The position numbers and the translations under genes were made by a program. A stretch of DNA of 8,351 nucleotides. Origin: Candidatus Methanomethylophilaceae archaeon. Its GTDB lineage: Archaea > Thermoplasmatota > Thermoplasmata > Methanomassiliicoccales > Methanomethylophilaceae. Within the stretch, counting starts at the first letter, position 1. Every line of letters starts with the position of its first letter. Below are positions 1 through 7,488 of the stretch, one piece after another. The stretch spans positions 1-8,351 of the forward strand of contig JAFSYZ010000208.1 in assembly GCA_017455785.1 (NCBI GenBank), given 5' to 3'. The notes below the pieces were generated by a model. It saw nothing but the letters and a program-made list of their open reading frames with translations. It had not been told where the DNA came from and did no database searches.

Positions 1-19
1 CCTCAAGAAGTTAAAGTAA

Positions 20-43
20 AGAAAAAGGGGGTGTTTCCACCCC
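20..43 (-). terminator. Hairpin-plus-T terminator of the mevalonate operon
   Basis: Read on the minus strand just after the DUF35 stop codon, a 6-bp stem GGGGTG/CACCCC is closed by a GAAA tetraloop. It is followed by one C, five T and more T-rich sequence. This resembles an intrinsic terminator; archaeal termination depends mainly on the U-tract, and the hairpin may also protect the 3' end. It sits 7 nt past the stop codon, where the end of the four-gene operon is expected. Confidence 0.75.
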
Positions 44-49
44 GTTTGG

Positions 50-454
50 TCATTTCTTCGGGACGAATTTGTATCCGTAATGGATGACGCCGCTGGGGCT
101 GTCCTCGTCCAGTTTTCTCAGGACCGCACGTACGGGCATGCCGATCTCAACCTTGTCCAGATCCACATCCACGAGCTGTGCGGATATCATCAGACCGTCA
201 TCGGTCTTGATCATCGCGACCGCGTACGGCTTCATTGTATTGTTGCAAGCAGGTGCCTCGTGGATGATGGAATAGGTATAGACAGTACCTTCCCTGCATA
301 CCTTGTAGGGCTCCATCTTTCCTATGCTGGCTCTTCTGCAGTGCGGGCACAGTGAGCGTGACGGGAAGTACTTCCTGTTACAGACCTGACATCTGGTCCC
401 CTGAAGGTTGTACCTGCCTGGAATCTCCCTCCACTCTTTTGCGACGGAAGACAT
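50..454 (-). CDS. DUF35 zinc-ribbon/OB-fold protein, partner of thiolase and HMG-CoA synthase
   Basis: This 134-residue protein has the DUF35 layout. An N-terminal rubredoxin-like zinc ribbon carries Cys22-x2-Cys25 and Cys36-x2-Cys39 (CQVC...CPHC). An OB-fold of about 80 residues (roughly 50-130) follows. In archaea this family (COG1545) bridges acetoacetyl-CoA thiolase and HMG-CoA synthase in one complex and shares the CoA-binding site, so the unfavourable thiolase product is passed directly to the synthase. The gene is last in the operon. Its ATG shares one base with the thiolase TGA (TGATG), and a GGAGG lies 7 nt upstream (462-466), so translational coupling is likely. Length is normal and all four zinc ligands are present. 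Assignment to the mevalonate complex rests on family knowledge plus gene order. Confidence 0.93.
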   Translation of the reverse strand: MSSVAKEWREIPGRYNLQGTRCQVCNRKYFPSRSLCPHCRRASIGKMEPYKVCREGTVYTYSIIHEAPACNNTMKPYAVAMIKTDDGLMISAQLVDVDLDKVEIGMPVRAVLRKLDEDSPSGVIHYGYKFVPKK

Positions 455-1623
455 CAGATCGCCTCCAGAATGCTGACGACTACGGCTGAACCGGTGCCTC
501 CGACGGACTGTGCCAGTCCGTATTTGGCATCCTTGACCTGCCTCTTGTCTGCTCTGTTCCTTAACTGATCCGTGATCTCGGCTATATGCGCTACACCGGT
601 CGCTCCGACTGGATGTCCTCTTGCCTTCAATCCTCCTGATGTGTTGACAGTTAGCTTTCCTCCTCCGAGGGTGACCTCTCCATCCAGGAACGCTTTTCCA
701 GCCTTCCCTTTCTCATAGAATCCGAGGTCCTGCAACGCAAGGATTCCCGATACGGAGAAGTTGTCATGGATCTCTGCAACGCTGATGTCGGCAGGGGTAA
801 TGCCTGCTCTTGCATAGGCCATTTTACCCGCTTCCACGGTGGCAGCGAAGCTTGTGATGCTATTTCTCTGGAACAGTGCCAGTGTGTCACTTGTCTGTGC
901 CAAGGATGCCACTTTCACATAAGAATCGGTGAATTCCTTCGCCCTCTCCAACGGACAGAGTACGACCGCTGCCGCACCGTCAGAATTGGGGGCACAGTCG
1001 AACATTCCCAATGGGGTAGCTACGGCTCCTGAGTTGAGGACGGTCTTCAGTTCTATCGCTTTCCTGTACTGTGCATTGGGGTTCAATGCACCGTGTGCGT
1101 GGCTGTTCACTGATACGGAAGCGATCTCCTCCCTTGTGGCCATTCCGTCATGGATCATCCTCTTGGCGATCATCGCATGCAGTGATGCCAAGGTCAGTCC
1201 CATGGATGCCTCCCATTCCGCATCCGCAGTGTCATCCAGGATGGATGTGATCGATGCATCGTCGATGTCTGTCATCTTCTCCGCACCTGCGACCACAACG
1301 AAGTCCTGCAGTCCTGAGGCAACGGCCATGACCCCTTCCTTGAAGGCGACGGCTCCGGATGCCTCTCCTGCCTCGACCCTTGTACACGATACATGGTTGG
1401 TCGCCATTCCGGAATAATCAGCGATAAGAGCATCGATATGCTGCTGATTGATGAACCTTCCAGCTGACATATTGCCTATGTACATACCGTCGATCTCGTT
1501 TCCTGCAAGGCCGGAATCGGCTACCGCTTTCAGTCCTGCCTCGATACCGATGTCCCTGAAGGATCTGTACCACAGTTCACCGAATTTGGTGACTCCTGTT
1601 CCGATGATTGCTACGTCCCTCAT
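454..1623 (-). CDS. Acetoacetyl-CoA thiolase (acetyl-CoA C-acetyltransferase), archaeal SCP2-like type
   Basis: This enzyme condenses two acetyl-CoA into acetoacetyl-CoA, the first step of the mevalonate pathway. It has 389 residues, the usual thiolase length. The likely nucleophile is Cys80 in NHVSCTRVEAG. Catalytic-loop histidines are His286 (HDNF) and His337 in GGLKARGHPVGATG. The C-terminal SVGGTGSA loop lacks the cysteine found in classical biosynthetic thiolases, as is usual for the archaeal/SCP2-like subgroup, where a histidine takes part in proton transfer. The gene starts 4 nt after the HMG-CoA synthase TGA, with GGAG upstream inside the end of that gene. Its stop overlaps the DUF35 start by 1 nt. 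Such tight packing matches the known thiolase-DUF35-HMGS complex. Other SCP2-like thiolases act on longer acyl chains, but the context favours acetoacetyl-CoA synthesis. Confidence 0.93.
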   Translation of the reverse strand: MRDVAIIGTGVTKFGELWYRSFRDIGIEAGLKAVADSGLAGNEIDGMYIGNMSAGRFINQQHIDALIADYSGMATNHVSCTRVEAGEASGAVAFKEGVMAVASGLQDFVVVAGAEKMTDIDDASITSILDDTADAEWEASMGLTLASLHAMIAKRMIHDGMATREEIASVSVNSHAHGALNPNAQYRKAIELKTVLNSGAVATPLGMFDCAPNSDGAAAVVLCPLERAKEFTDSYVKVASLAQTSDTLALFQRNSITSFAATVEAGKMAYARAGITPADISVAEIHDNFSVSGILALQDLGFYEKGKAGKAFLDGEVTLGGGKLTVNTSGGLKARGHPVGATGVAHIAEITDQLRNRADKRQVKDAKYGLAQSVGGTGSAVVVSILEAI

Positions 1624-1627
1624 CCTA

Positions 1628-2683
1628 TCACTCCGGCATTACGATCTTACCTTTGAACTTGGCATATGTCGCATAGTCCAGGTAGACCGGGTCTGTTAGT
1701 ATCTTGTCCATCGTGGGTGCGTTGTCCCTCTTGAACTTCCTGATGTTATCTGTTACCGTTATGTCGAAAGCATCGCTTCCTGCTCCGGAACCGTACGATA
1801 CCACGAAGATCCTGTCACCGGGTTCGGCCACATCCAGGATCGATGACAGTCCCAACGGGACGGCACCGCTGTATGTGTTGCCGATATTAGGTGTAAGCAA
1901 TCCTCTTTCGATCTGTTCCGGGGCGAAACCCAACTGTGCAGCGACCCTTGTGGGGAATTTGCCGTTGGGTTGGTGGAACACTGCGTATTTGTAATCCTCA
2001 GGCTTTGTTCCCATGGTTTCCATCATCATCTGAGCTGCCGAGGTTATGTGTCTGAAGTACGCCGGTTCTCCTGTGAACCTGCCTCCGTGTTTGGGATACG
2101 GCTGTCCTTCCCTCCTCCAGAAGTCCGGTGTATCCGTGGTGAAACTGAGGGTCTTGTTGATCCTGGCGATGACGTTCTCCGTACCTATGAGGTATGCTGC
2201 ACCGCCTGCAGATGCTGAATATTCCAATGCATCTCCTGGTGCTCCCTGTGATGTGTCCGCACCGATGGCCACTGCGTACTTCATCATACCCGACAGTACC
2301 AGTCCGAGGCACATCTGAATGCCCGCGGTACCAGCCTTACAGGCGAATTCAAGATCCGCCGCTGTCATTGCCGGTGTCGCCTCTATCGCTTCCGCGACGA
2401 TGGTCGATGTAGGTTTTACTGCATACGGGTGGGATTCCGAACCCACGTACAGGGCACCGATATCCTTAGGGTTAACTTCAGGCACCCTTGCCATCATGTT
2501 CCTTGCTGCTTCTGTCGCTATGGTGACGACGTCCTCGTCCGGTGAAGGGACGGATTTCTGCAGGATATACAGTCCTTTCCCCATGGATTTGCCGTCCACT
2601 CCCCAGACCTTACCGATCTCTTCAGGGAGTATCCTGTACCTCGGGACGTATGCCCCGTAACTCACGATTCCAGCTTCCATCAT
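1628..2683 (-). CDS. mvaS: Hydroxymethylglutaryl-CoA synthase, archaeal
   Basis: This enzyme joins acetyl-CoA and acetoacetyl-CoA to make HMG-CoA, the precursor of mevalonate and of archaeal ether lipids. The 351-residue protein carries the Glu-Cys-His triad: Glu83 ([13 protein letters not shown]), Cys115 (FACKAGT) and His237 (FHQPNGKFP). The spacings of 32 and 122 residues equal those of bacterial MvaS (Glu79, Cys111, His233). A late glycine-rich [10 protein letters not shown] (297-306) is also typical. Two adjacent ATGs open the frame. The first (2683) overlaps the regulator stop as ATGA, and the second (2680) as TGATG. AAGGAG at 2689-2694 is 5 nt from the first and 8 nt from the second, so either could be used; most archaeal relatives start close to [14 protein letters not shown], slightly favouring the second. 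The gene is second in the operon and coupled to the regulator ahead of it. Confidence 0.95.
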   Translation of the reverse strand: MMEAGIVSYGAYVPRYRILPEEIGKVWGVDGKSMGKGLYILQKSVPSPDEDVVTIATEAARNMMARVPEVNPKDIGALYVGSESHPYAVKPTSTIVAEAIEATPAMTAADLEFACKAGTAGIQMCLGLVLSGMMKYAVAIGADTSQGAPGDALEYSASAGGAAYLIGTENVIARINKTLSFTTDTPDFWRREGQPYPKHGGRFTGEPAYFRHITSAAQMMMETMGTKPEDYKYAVFHQPNGKFPTRVAAQLGFAPEQIERGLLTPNIGNTYSGAVPLGLSSILDVAEPGDRIFVVSYGSGAGSDAFDITVTDNIRKFKRDNAPTMDKILTDPVYLDYATYAKFKGKIVMPE

Positions 2684-3369
2684 TCCCTCTCCTTGAATCT
2701 GTTCATCTTGTCTATCATTGTCTTGACGTCCATGTCGGTCTCCACCAACGGGATCTTCTCCAGCTGAGCCAGTTTTATCGCAAGCTCGTCGGTGTTGTCC
2801 GGTTTGTCGTATACTACGACTGCCGGTGTCAACGGGTGCGCCCTGATGGCGACCATCGGGGAACGTCCGTAGTGGACATCAGTGAAGATAAGGGCCCTTT
2901 CGATGCTCCAGCCGTATATCTTCATGTAGTCTGATGAGTTCAAAGAGAGAATGGCCTTCAACGAATCCACGATGGTGTATCCGTAGACCTTCTTCTGCAC
3001 CCCTTGATAGCCGATATTTCTTCCGCCTATGGCCCTAATGAAGCGCGCCATATCTATACCTTCTGGGAACTCGCCCATTGCCAGGATGCAATCCATCCCC
3101 TCGCCATTATCGTATTTCTTGATGGTGGGGGAACCGTTTGCTACATCGTTTTCTATCAAGGCATCTACGATCTTCTTGATAACCTGCGTTCCGGGGGACT
3201 TACGTCTCCCCGATTCATAATCACTGATTACGGAGTGTGAGATCCCGATGGAATCCGCCAGCTGATGTTGGCTGATGCCGAACTCCTCTCTCCATTTCCT
3301 GATGGTCTTACCGGGATCGGGCGAGAGCACGATTTCTCCCGCGATCTTCTCCTTGAAAGTATCCTGCAT
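2680..3369 (-). CDS. XRE-type HTH transcriptional regulator heading the mevalonate operon (COG1709-like)
   Basis: The 229-residue protein has a Cro/C1-type helix-turn-helix at about residues 20-60, with the classic pattern from [17 protein letters not shown] to [17 protein letters not shown] and a short linker helix after it. Residues about 85-229 form a second domain with [21 protein letters not shown] and a later stretch of alternating strands and helices (AVVVYDKP...[13 protein letters not shown]). I take this to be a ligand-sensing domain but do not recognise its ligand. Regulators of this type are known just upstream of HMG-CoA synthase in many archaea. The start lies about 22-29 nt from a TATA box with no Shine-Dalgarno, so the mRNA is probably leaderless. 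The stop overlaps mvaS by 4 nt. Being first in the operon and next to a divergent promoter suggests autoregulation and control of the three enzymes; this is inference. Confidence 0.88.
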   Translation of the reverse strand: MQDTFKEKIAGEIVLSPDPGKTIRKWREEFGISQHQLADSIGISHSVISDYESGRRKSPGTQVIKKIVDALIENDVANGSPTIKKYDNGEGMDCILAMGEFPEGIDMARFIRAIGGRNIGYQGVQKKVYGYTIVDSLKAILSLNSSDYMKIYGWSIERALIFTDVHYGRSPMVAIRAHPLTPAVVVYDKPDNTDELAIKLAQLEKIPLVETDMDVKTMIDKMNRFKERE

Positions 3370-3390
3370 AATTATCCATGGAAGGGTGAG

Positions 3391-3398
3391 TATAAAGT
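3391..3398 (-). promoter_or_regulatory. TATA box of the regulator-mevalonate operon
   Basis: Minus-strand ACTTTATA centred about 25 bp upstream of the regulator ATG at 3369. At the usual archaeal spacing, transcription would begin at or within a few bases of the start codon. No GGAG-like site lies between, consistent with a leaderless message. Confidence 0.6.
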
Positions 3399-3402
3399 AG
3401 TG

Positions 3403-3443
3403 ACGAACACTATATTCGTTGTTTGACGAATTATAGTACTATA
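3403..3443. promoter_or_regulatory. Candidate operator in the divergent promoter region
   Basis: Three half-sites lie close together: ACGAA (3403-3407), TTCGT (3415-3419) and ACGAA (3426-3430). They form overlapping inverted repeats: ACGAACACTATATTCGT, and ACTATATTCGT facing ACGAATTATAGT across a 6-nt spacer with one extra base in the right arm. A perfect 12-bp palindrome TATAGTACTATA follows at 3432-3443, and ACTATA recurs at 3409-3414. The cluster sits just upstream of the regulator TATA box and about 60-100 bp upstream of the aconitase TATA. It is well placed for binding by the XRE regulator, though that link is inferred from position only. Confidence 0.5.
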
Positions 3444-3502
3444 TGTATGGTATGTCGTCGTACACTTTACTCTAATCTTGATCGATTACTGTCGACCGCC
3501 CA

Positions 3503-3513
3503 CTTTATCTATA
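3503..3513 (+). promoter_or_regulatory. acnA: TATA element of the aconitase gene
   Basis: CTTTATCTATA follows a purine/C-rich stretch that could act as a TFB element. Transcription would start near 3530-3535, leaving a leader of about 10-15 nt that includes the GGAG at 3537-3540. A second AT-rich stretch (TAATATAG, 3517-3524) is too close to the start codon to serve with a Shine-Dalgarno-bearing leader. Confidence 0.5.
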
Positions 3514-3536
3514 ACGTTAATATAGGGAAGGGCAGA

Positions 3537-3540
3537 GGAG
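3537..3540 (+). promoter_or_regulatory. acnA: Shine-Dalgarno that fixes the aconitase start
   Basis: GGAG, within GAGGAG, lies 5 nt before the ATG at 3546. The open frame continues upstream to a TTG at 3423, but that one has no ribosome site and its extra 41 residues do not resemble aconitase, so 3546 is the supported start. Confidence 0.75.
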
Positions 3541-3545
3541 TTCCC

Positions 3546-6176
3546 ATGGCGGACATCGGAGATTGCAGAAGGACACTGGAGACCAAGGAAGGAAAGATCA
3601 CGTACTACAGCCTCAAGGCGCTTGAGGAGAAGGGCATAATCAAGGATCTCAAGAAGATGCCCTATTCCATAAAGGTCCTGGTGGAGTCACTTCTCAGGCA
3701 GAAGGACGGAAGGCTCATCACCGATGATGATGTGAGGATGATCGCATCATGGAACGCCAAGAAGAACGATGATGGCGAGATACCTTACATCCCTGCACGT
3801 GTTCTGCTACAGGACCTGACAGGTGGAGCGGCGGTCGTCGACCTTGCATCCATGAGGTCCGCTGTCGATTCTATGGGCGGCAATCCGGAGGTAATCAATC
3901 CTCTCGTCCCTGTGGATCTCGTGATAGACCACTCCATACAGGTCGATTTCGCAGGAACTCCCGATGCCCAGGAGAAGAATGAGGAACTGGATTTCCAGAG
4001 GAACAGGGAGAGGTACGCACTGTTCAAGTGGGCACAGAACTCCTTCGCAAACTTCCGTGCGGTACCTCCTGGAAAAGGGATATGCCATCAGGTCAATCTG
4101 GAGTATCTGTCACCCCTCGTCCACACGGTAGAGAAGGATGGACAGAAGGTCGCATACCCCGATTCATGTTTCGGTACAGATTCACACACTACACAGATCG
4201 ACGGTCTTGGTGTCGTAGGATGGGGTGTCGGAGGAATCGAAGCGGAGGCTGTTATGTTAGGACAGCCTTGCTACATGAAGCTCCCGGATGTCATCGGGTT
4301 CAGGTTGACCGGTAAGCTCAGGCCCGGCGTCACAGCCACGGATCTCGTTCTTACCGTTGTGCAGATGCTAAGAAGGGTCGGTGTTGTCGGTAAGTTCGTG
4401 GAGTTCTGCGGTGAAGGATATCAGAACCTAGAGTTGGCGGACAGGGCGACCATCGCCAATATGGGTCCGGAGTACGGTGCGACAATGGGATTCTTCCCGG
4501 TCGACCAGAAGACCATCGATTACCTCAGGCTTTCCGGTAGGGACGAGGATCACATCGATACCGTCATCAAGTATACAAAAGAGCAGACACTATGGTACGA
4601 AGGCGAGGCGGAATACACCGAGATGCTGGAATTGGACCTAGGTGATGTGTACCCGTCATTGGCTGGACACAAGAGGCCGCAGGACAGGATACCGCTCTGC
4701 AACATGAAGACAACATTCCGTGCCACACTGGACGAGTTGGGAGTAAAGGAGCAGAAGGAGGCCGAAGGCCTCAGGGACGGTTTCCTGGCGATCGCTGCGA
4801 TAACATCGTGTACGAACACCGCCAACCCATCGGTGATGATCGCTGCAGGTCTTGTGGCCAAGAAGGCATGCGAACTGGGACTGATGCCCAAGGACTATGT
4901 CAAGACATCGCTTTCACCCGGTTCCAGGGTTGTCACACAGTATCTGAAGGACTCCGGTCTTTTGGAGTATCTTGAGAAGATGAGGTTCAATGTGACCGGA
5001 TACGGATGCATGACATGTATCGGTAACAGCGGCCCATTGGATCCTGAGATCGTGAGGAAGATTCAGGACAACGATCTTGTGGCCGCGGCCATAGCTTCCA
5101 GTAACAGGAACTTCGAGGGACGTATCCATGCGAATGTGAAAGCCAATTATCTTGCATCACCCCCACTGGTCGTGGCATTCTCCATAGCGGGAAGGGTGGA
5201 CATCGACCTCGGAACGGAACCGTTGGCACAGGTCGACGGCAAGGATGTGTTCCTGAAGGACATCTGGCCTACAGATGCCGAGATCAAGGAGATCATGGAC
5301 AGGTTCGTAACAAGGGAGACCTTCATAGAGCAGTACAAGGACATATTCGAAGGATCTGACGGATGGAAGGCCATCGAGGCGCCTAAGGGAGCGCTGTTCG
5401 AGTGGGATGACAAGAGCACTTACATCAGGAATCCTCCGTTCTTCGAGGACATATTCGAAGAGCCCGCAATCAAGAACATAGACAGGGCTAGGGCATTGGT
5501 CTCTGTAGGTGATTCCATAACCACCGACCACATATCGCCCGCGGGTTCGTTCAACGAGAAGTCCGATGCCGGAAGGTATCTGATCAAGTTGGGTGTGCAG
5601 CCGAAGGACTTCAACTCCTACGGTTCGAGAAGGGCCAACCATGAGATCATGATGAGGGGCACATTCGCCAACATCCGTCTCAAGAACAAGCTCGTTCCCG
5701 GTACCGAGGGAAGCTGGTCAGTGTATATTCCAGACAACAAGGAGGACACCATCTTCGAGACCTCCATGAGGTATCAGGAGGAGCGCACACCGCTGATCGT
5801 ACTGGCAGGGAAGGAGTACGGAACCGGCAGCTCCAGGGATTGGGCGGCCAAGGGACCGTACCTCCTCGGTGTCAGAGCAGTGATCGCAGAGTCGTTCGAG
5901 AGGATCCACAGGTCCAATCTGGTCGGGATGGGCATAGTTCCGTTGCAGTTCAAAGAGGGTCAGAACCTCGCCTCATTAGGGCTTACTGGGAAGGAGATCT
6001 TTGACATCGAGCTCGAGGATCTTGAGCCGAAGTGCGATGTAAAGGTCACAGCGTACAGGGACGGTAAGAAACTGGAGTTCTACACCACATGCAGGGTGGA
6101 TGTGCCAGCAGAGGTGGATTACATCGCGAACGGCGGAATCCTGCAGACCGTTCTGAGAAGTATGATCAAGGGATGA
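3546..6176 (+). CDS. acnA: Aconitate hydratase, AcnA/IRP1 type
   Basis: This enzyme interconverts citrate and isocitrate through cis-aconitate using a [4Fe-4S] cluster. With the start at 3546 the protein has 876 residues, close to the ~890 of AcnA enzymes. Cluster ligands are Cys422 (ITSCTNT), Cys488 and Cys491 (GCMTCIGNSGPL). The 66- and 3-residue spacings equal those of IRP1 (437, 503, 506). Other family motifs are DSCFGTDSHT (206-215), GDSITTDHISPAGS (655-668), SRRANHEIMMRGTFAN (694-709) and the swivel-domain GSSRDWAAKG (761-770). No truncation or missing catalytic residue is visible. It is alone on its strand, divergent from the mevalonate operon. The likely role is the citrate-to-2-oxoglutarate branch that supplies glutamate in an anaerobe with an incomplete TCA cycle; that role is inferred. 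RNA binding like IRP1 is possible but nothing here shows it. Confidence 0.97.
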   Translation: MADIGDCRRTLETKEGKITYYSLKALEEKGIIKDLKKMPYSIKVLVESLLRQKDGRLITDDDVRMIASWNAKKNDDGEIPYIPARVLLQDLTGGAAVVDLASMRSAVDSMGGNPEVINPLVPVDLVIDHSIQVDFAGTPDAQEKNEELDFQRNRERYALFKWAQNSFANFRAVPPGKGICHQVNLEYLSPLVHTVEKDGQKVAYPDSCFGTDSHTTQIDGLGVVGWGVGGIEAEAVMLGQPCYMKLPDVIGFRLTGKLRPGVTATDLVLTVVQMLRRVGVVGKFVEFCGEGYQNLELADRATIANMGPEYGATMGFFPVDQKTIDYLRLSGRDEDHIDTVIKYTKEQTLWYEGEAEYTEMLELDLGDVYPSLAGHKRPQDRIPLCNMKTTFRATLDELGVKEQKEAEGLRDGFLAIAAITSCTNTANPSVMIAAGLVAKKACELGLMPKDYVKTSLSPGSRVVTQYLKDSGLLEYLEKMRFNVTGYGCMTCIGNSGPLDPEIVRKIQDNDLVAAAIASSNRNFEGRIHANVKANYLASPPLVVAFSIAGRVDIDLGTEPLAQVDGKDVFLKDIWPTDAEIKEIMDRFVTRETFIEQYKDIFEGSDGWKAIEAPKGALFEWDDKSTYIRNPPFFEDIFEEPAIKNIDRARALVSVGDSITTDHISPAGSFNEKSDAGRYLIKLGVQPKDFNSYGSRRANHEIMMRGTFANIRLKNKLVPGTEGSWSVYIPDNKEDTIFETSMRYQEERTPLIVLAGKEYGTGSSRDWAAKGPYLLGVRAVIAESFERIHRSNLVGMGIVPLQFKEGQNLASLGLTGKEIFDIELEDLEPKCDVKVTAYRDGKKLEFYTTCRVDVPAEVDYIANGGILQTVLRSMIKG

Positions 6177-6187
6177 ATCATGGCCAT

Positions 6188-6210
6188 AGGGGCCTCTCAA
6201 CAAGGTCCCT
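6188..6210 (+). other. Hairpin in the 3' region of aconitase
   Basis: AGGGGCC (6188-6194) can pair with GGTCCCT (6204-6210) over 7 bp including one G-U, with a 9-nt loop, 11 nt after the stop codon. No T-run follows, so it is not a canonical terminator and may be a 3'-end stabiliser or chance. The rest of the 144-bp gap to the tRNA holds a tandem CCGTATT CCGTATT repeat and the tRNA promoter; I see no gene in it. Confidence 0.3.
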
Positions 6211-6286
6211 GGACCGTTCCCAGTTCGGATAATCGACGTTCCCAATCCCGTATTCCGTATTACGATTTGAATAAGAGAACCAAATG

Positions 6287-6294
6287 CTTTTATC
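6287..6294 (+). promoter_or_regulatory. TATA-like element of tRNA-Pro
   Basis: CTTTTATC, preceded by ACCAAATG as a possible TFB element, is centred about 30 bp upstream of the mature tRNA 5' end. This spacing allows a short 5' leader to be removed by RNase P. Confidence 0.45.
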
Positions 6295-6320
6295 AATGGA
6301 GCAGATAGGGGAATTCAGTT

Positions 6321-6393
6321 GGGCCCTTGGGGTAGCTTGGTATCCTTGTGGCTTCGGGAGCCACTGACTCCGGTTCAAATCCGGGGGGGCCCA
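6321..6393 (+). tRNA. tRNA-Pro (anticodon CGG)
   Basis: The 73-nt cloverleaf closes fully. The acceptor is GGGCCCT/GGGGCCC (last pair U-G). The D stem is GGGT/ATCC with an AGCTTGGT loop. The anticodon stem is GTGGC/GCCAC with loop TTCGGGA, placing CGG at 34-36. The T stem is TCCGG/CCGGG (first pair U-G) with loop TTCAAAT, and the discriminator is A. The 3' CCA is not encoded. No intron is present. The CGG anticodon reads CCG proline codons. The tRNA is convergent with the permease gene 72 bp downstream. Confidence 0.95.
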
Positions 6394-6465
6394 CTGTCAT
6401 TATCTCTAAAATTCTGATTGCTGGCTCTTTGATGATTTAACAGATGTGCATTTTAGACCGGTGCC

Positions 6466-7488
6466 TTACATAATCATAGAAATCACATTGAATGCATATC
6501 CTATCGCGACAATCCCAATCACAACGATTGCGAAGAATACCGCAAGAAGACGCGTCTTCATCACGCTTTTCAGCATCACCATGGATGGCAGCGAGAGTGC
6601 GGTAACGCCCATCATGAATGCAAGTATGGTTCCGGCACCCACACCTTTGGAGAACAATGCTTCTGCGATGGGTATCGTCCCGAATATGTCCGCATAGACC
6701 GGCACACCGACTGCAACGGCGATCAACACGGAGAACGGATTCCCGTCACCTAATATAGCCTTGATAATATCCTCGGGGACCCAGTTATGGATCAGCGCAC
6801 CGATCAGCACGCCTATAAGAATGTATATCCAGACCTTCCTGAGCGTAGACCACACCTGGTGCAACGAATATGCCGATCTCTCGCTCACGGTAGACGGCCC
6901 TCCATCGCCGATCTGGATCGGGGAGCATCCGCAGGAGCAGGCTGCAGGCCTTGCGTGATCGGCGATTTGATCGTCCATGTGCATCATATCGACAATGGTT
7001 CCACCGATGACCGCCAGGACCACACCCACAACGACATACGTTACCGCTATCTCGGGTCCGAATATGCCCATCAGCACTATCAGCGCCGCAAGATCCACGA
7101 ACGGAGAGGAGATGAGGAACGATATCGATGTGCCCAACGGCAATCCCGCCTTGTTGAACCCGATGAAGATGGGGATCGACGAACAACTGCAGAACGGCGT
7201 CACCGTCCCGAGAAGGGCTCCTGCGACCCTTCCTTTCATACCTCTGAACCTACCCATTACCTCCCTGGACCTCTCCGGCGGGAAATAACTCTGTATGTAA
7301 GAGATGATGAAGATCAGCAGGATCAGCAGTATGAGGATCTTGACCGTATCGTAAATGAAGAACTGCAGACTCCCTCCCAGTCTTTCGGAAGTGTCCACCC
7401 CCATGGCTGCAAGGCCGTCTCCTATCAGGGAATCCAGCCATTCCATTCCCAGAATCTGGTGCTGGATGAAGTCCCATGCCTCAGACAT
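6466..7488 (-). CDS. ArsP-like permease (DUF318/UPF0718 family)
   Basis: This is an integral membrane protein of 340 residues with about eight predicted helices (roughly 45-66, 88-111, 117-140, 146-168, 218-236, 252-275, 284-305 and 313-338). The family signature TPFCSCSSIPIFIGF (97-111), followed by AGLPLGTSISFLISSPFVD, is intact, as is the C-terminal GVPVYADIFGTIPIAEALFSKG (261-282). Characterised ArsP members export trivalent organoarsenicals; many relatives have unknown substrates. The loop between helices 4 and 5 holds CSCGC (184-188), a possible metal- or metalloid-binding patch. The ATG overlaps the preceding gene by 8 nt, and GGAGG (7495-7499) is 6 nt upstream, so translation is coupled. 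The ArsR-type gene upstream supports metalloid-induced expression. The family call is firm; the substrate is not. Confidence 0.9.
   Translation of the reverse strand: MSEAWDFIQHQILGMEWLDSLIGDGLAAMGVDTSERLGGSLQFFIYDTVKILILLILLIFIISYIQSYFPPERSREVMGRFRGMKGRVAGALLGTVTPFCSCSSIPIFIGFNKAGLPLGTSISFLISSPFVDLAALIVLMGIFGPEIAVTYVVVGVVLAVIGGTIVDMMHMDDQIADHARPAACSCGCSPIQIGDGGPSTVSERSAYSLHQVWSTLRKVWIYILIGVLIGALIHNWVPEDIIKAILGDGNPFSVLIAVAVGVPVYADIFGTIPIAEALFSKGVGAGTILAFMMGVTALSLPSMVMLKSVMKTRLLAVFFAIVVIGIVAIGYAFNVISMIM

Noticed and set aside
929..1417. 162-codon open frame on the plus strand
   Set aside because: Antisense to the catalytic core of the thiolase; no recognisable motif and no ribosome site.
3423..3545. 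N-terminal extension of aconitase from a TTG start, adding 41 residues
   Set aside because: The added part is not aconitase-like, has no ribosome site, and would overlap the operator and promoter elements; ATG at 3546 has GGAG 5 nt upstream.
5157..5642. 161-codon open frame on the minus strand
   Set aside because: Antisense to aconitase, which is intact with all cluster ligands; nothing supports a second gene.
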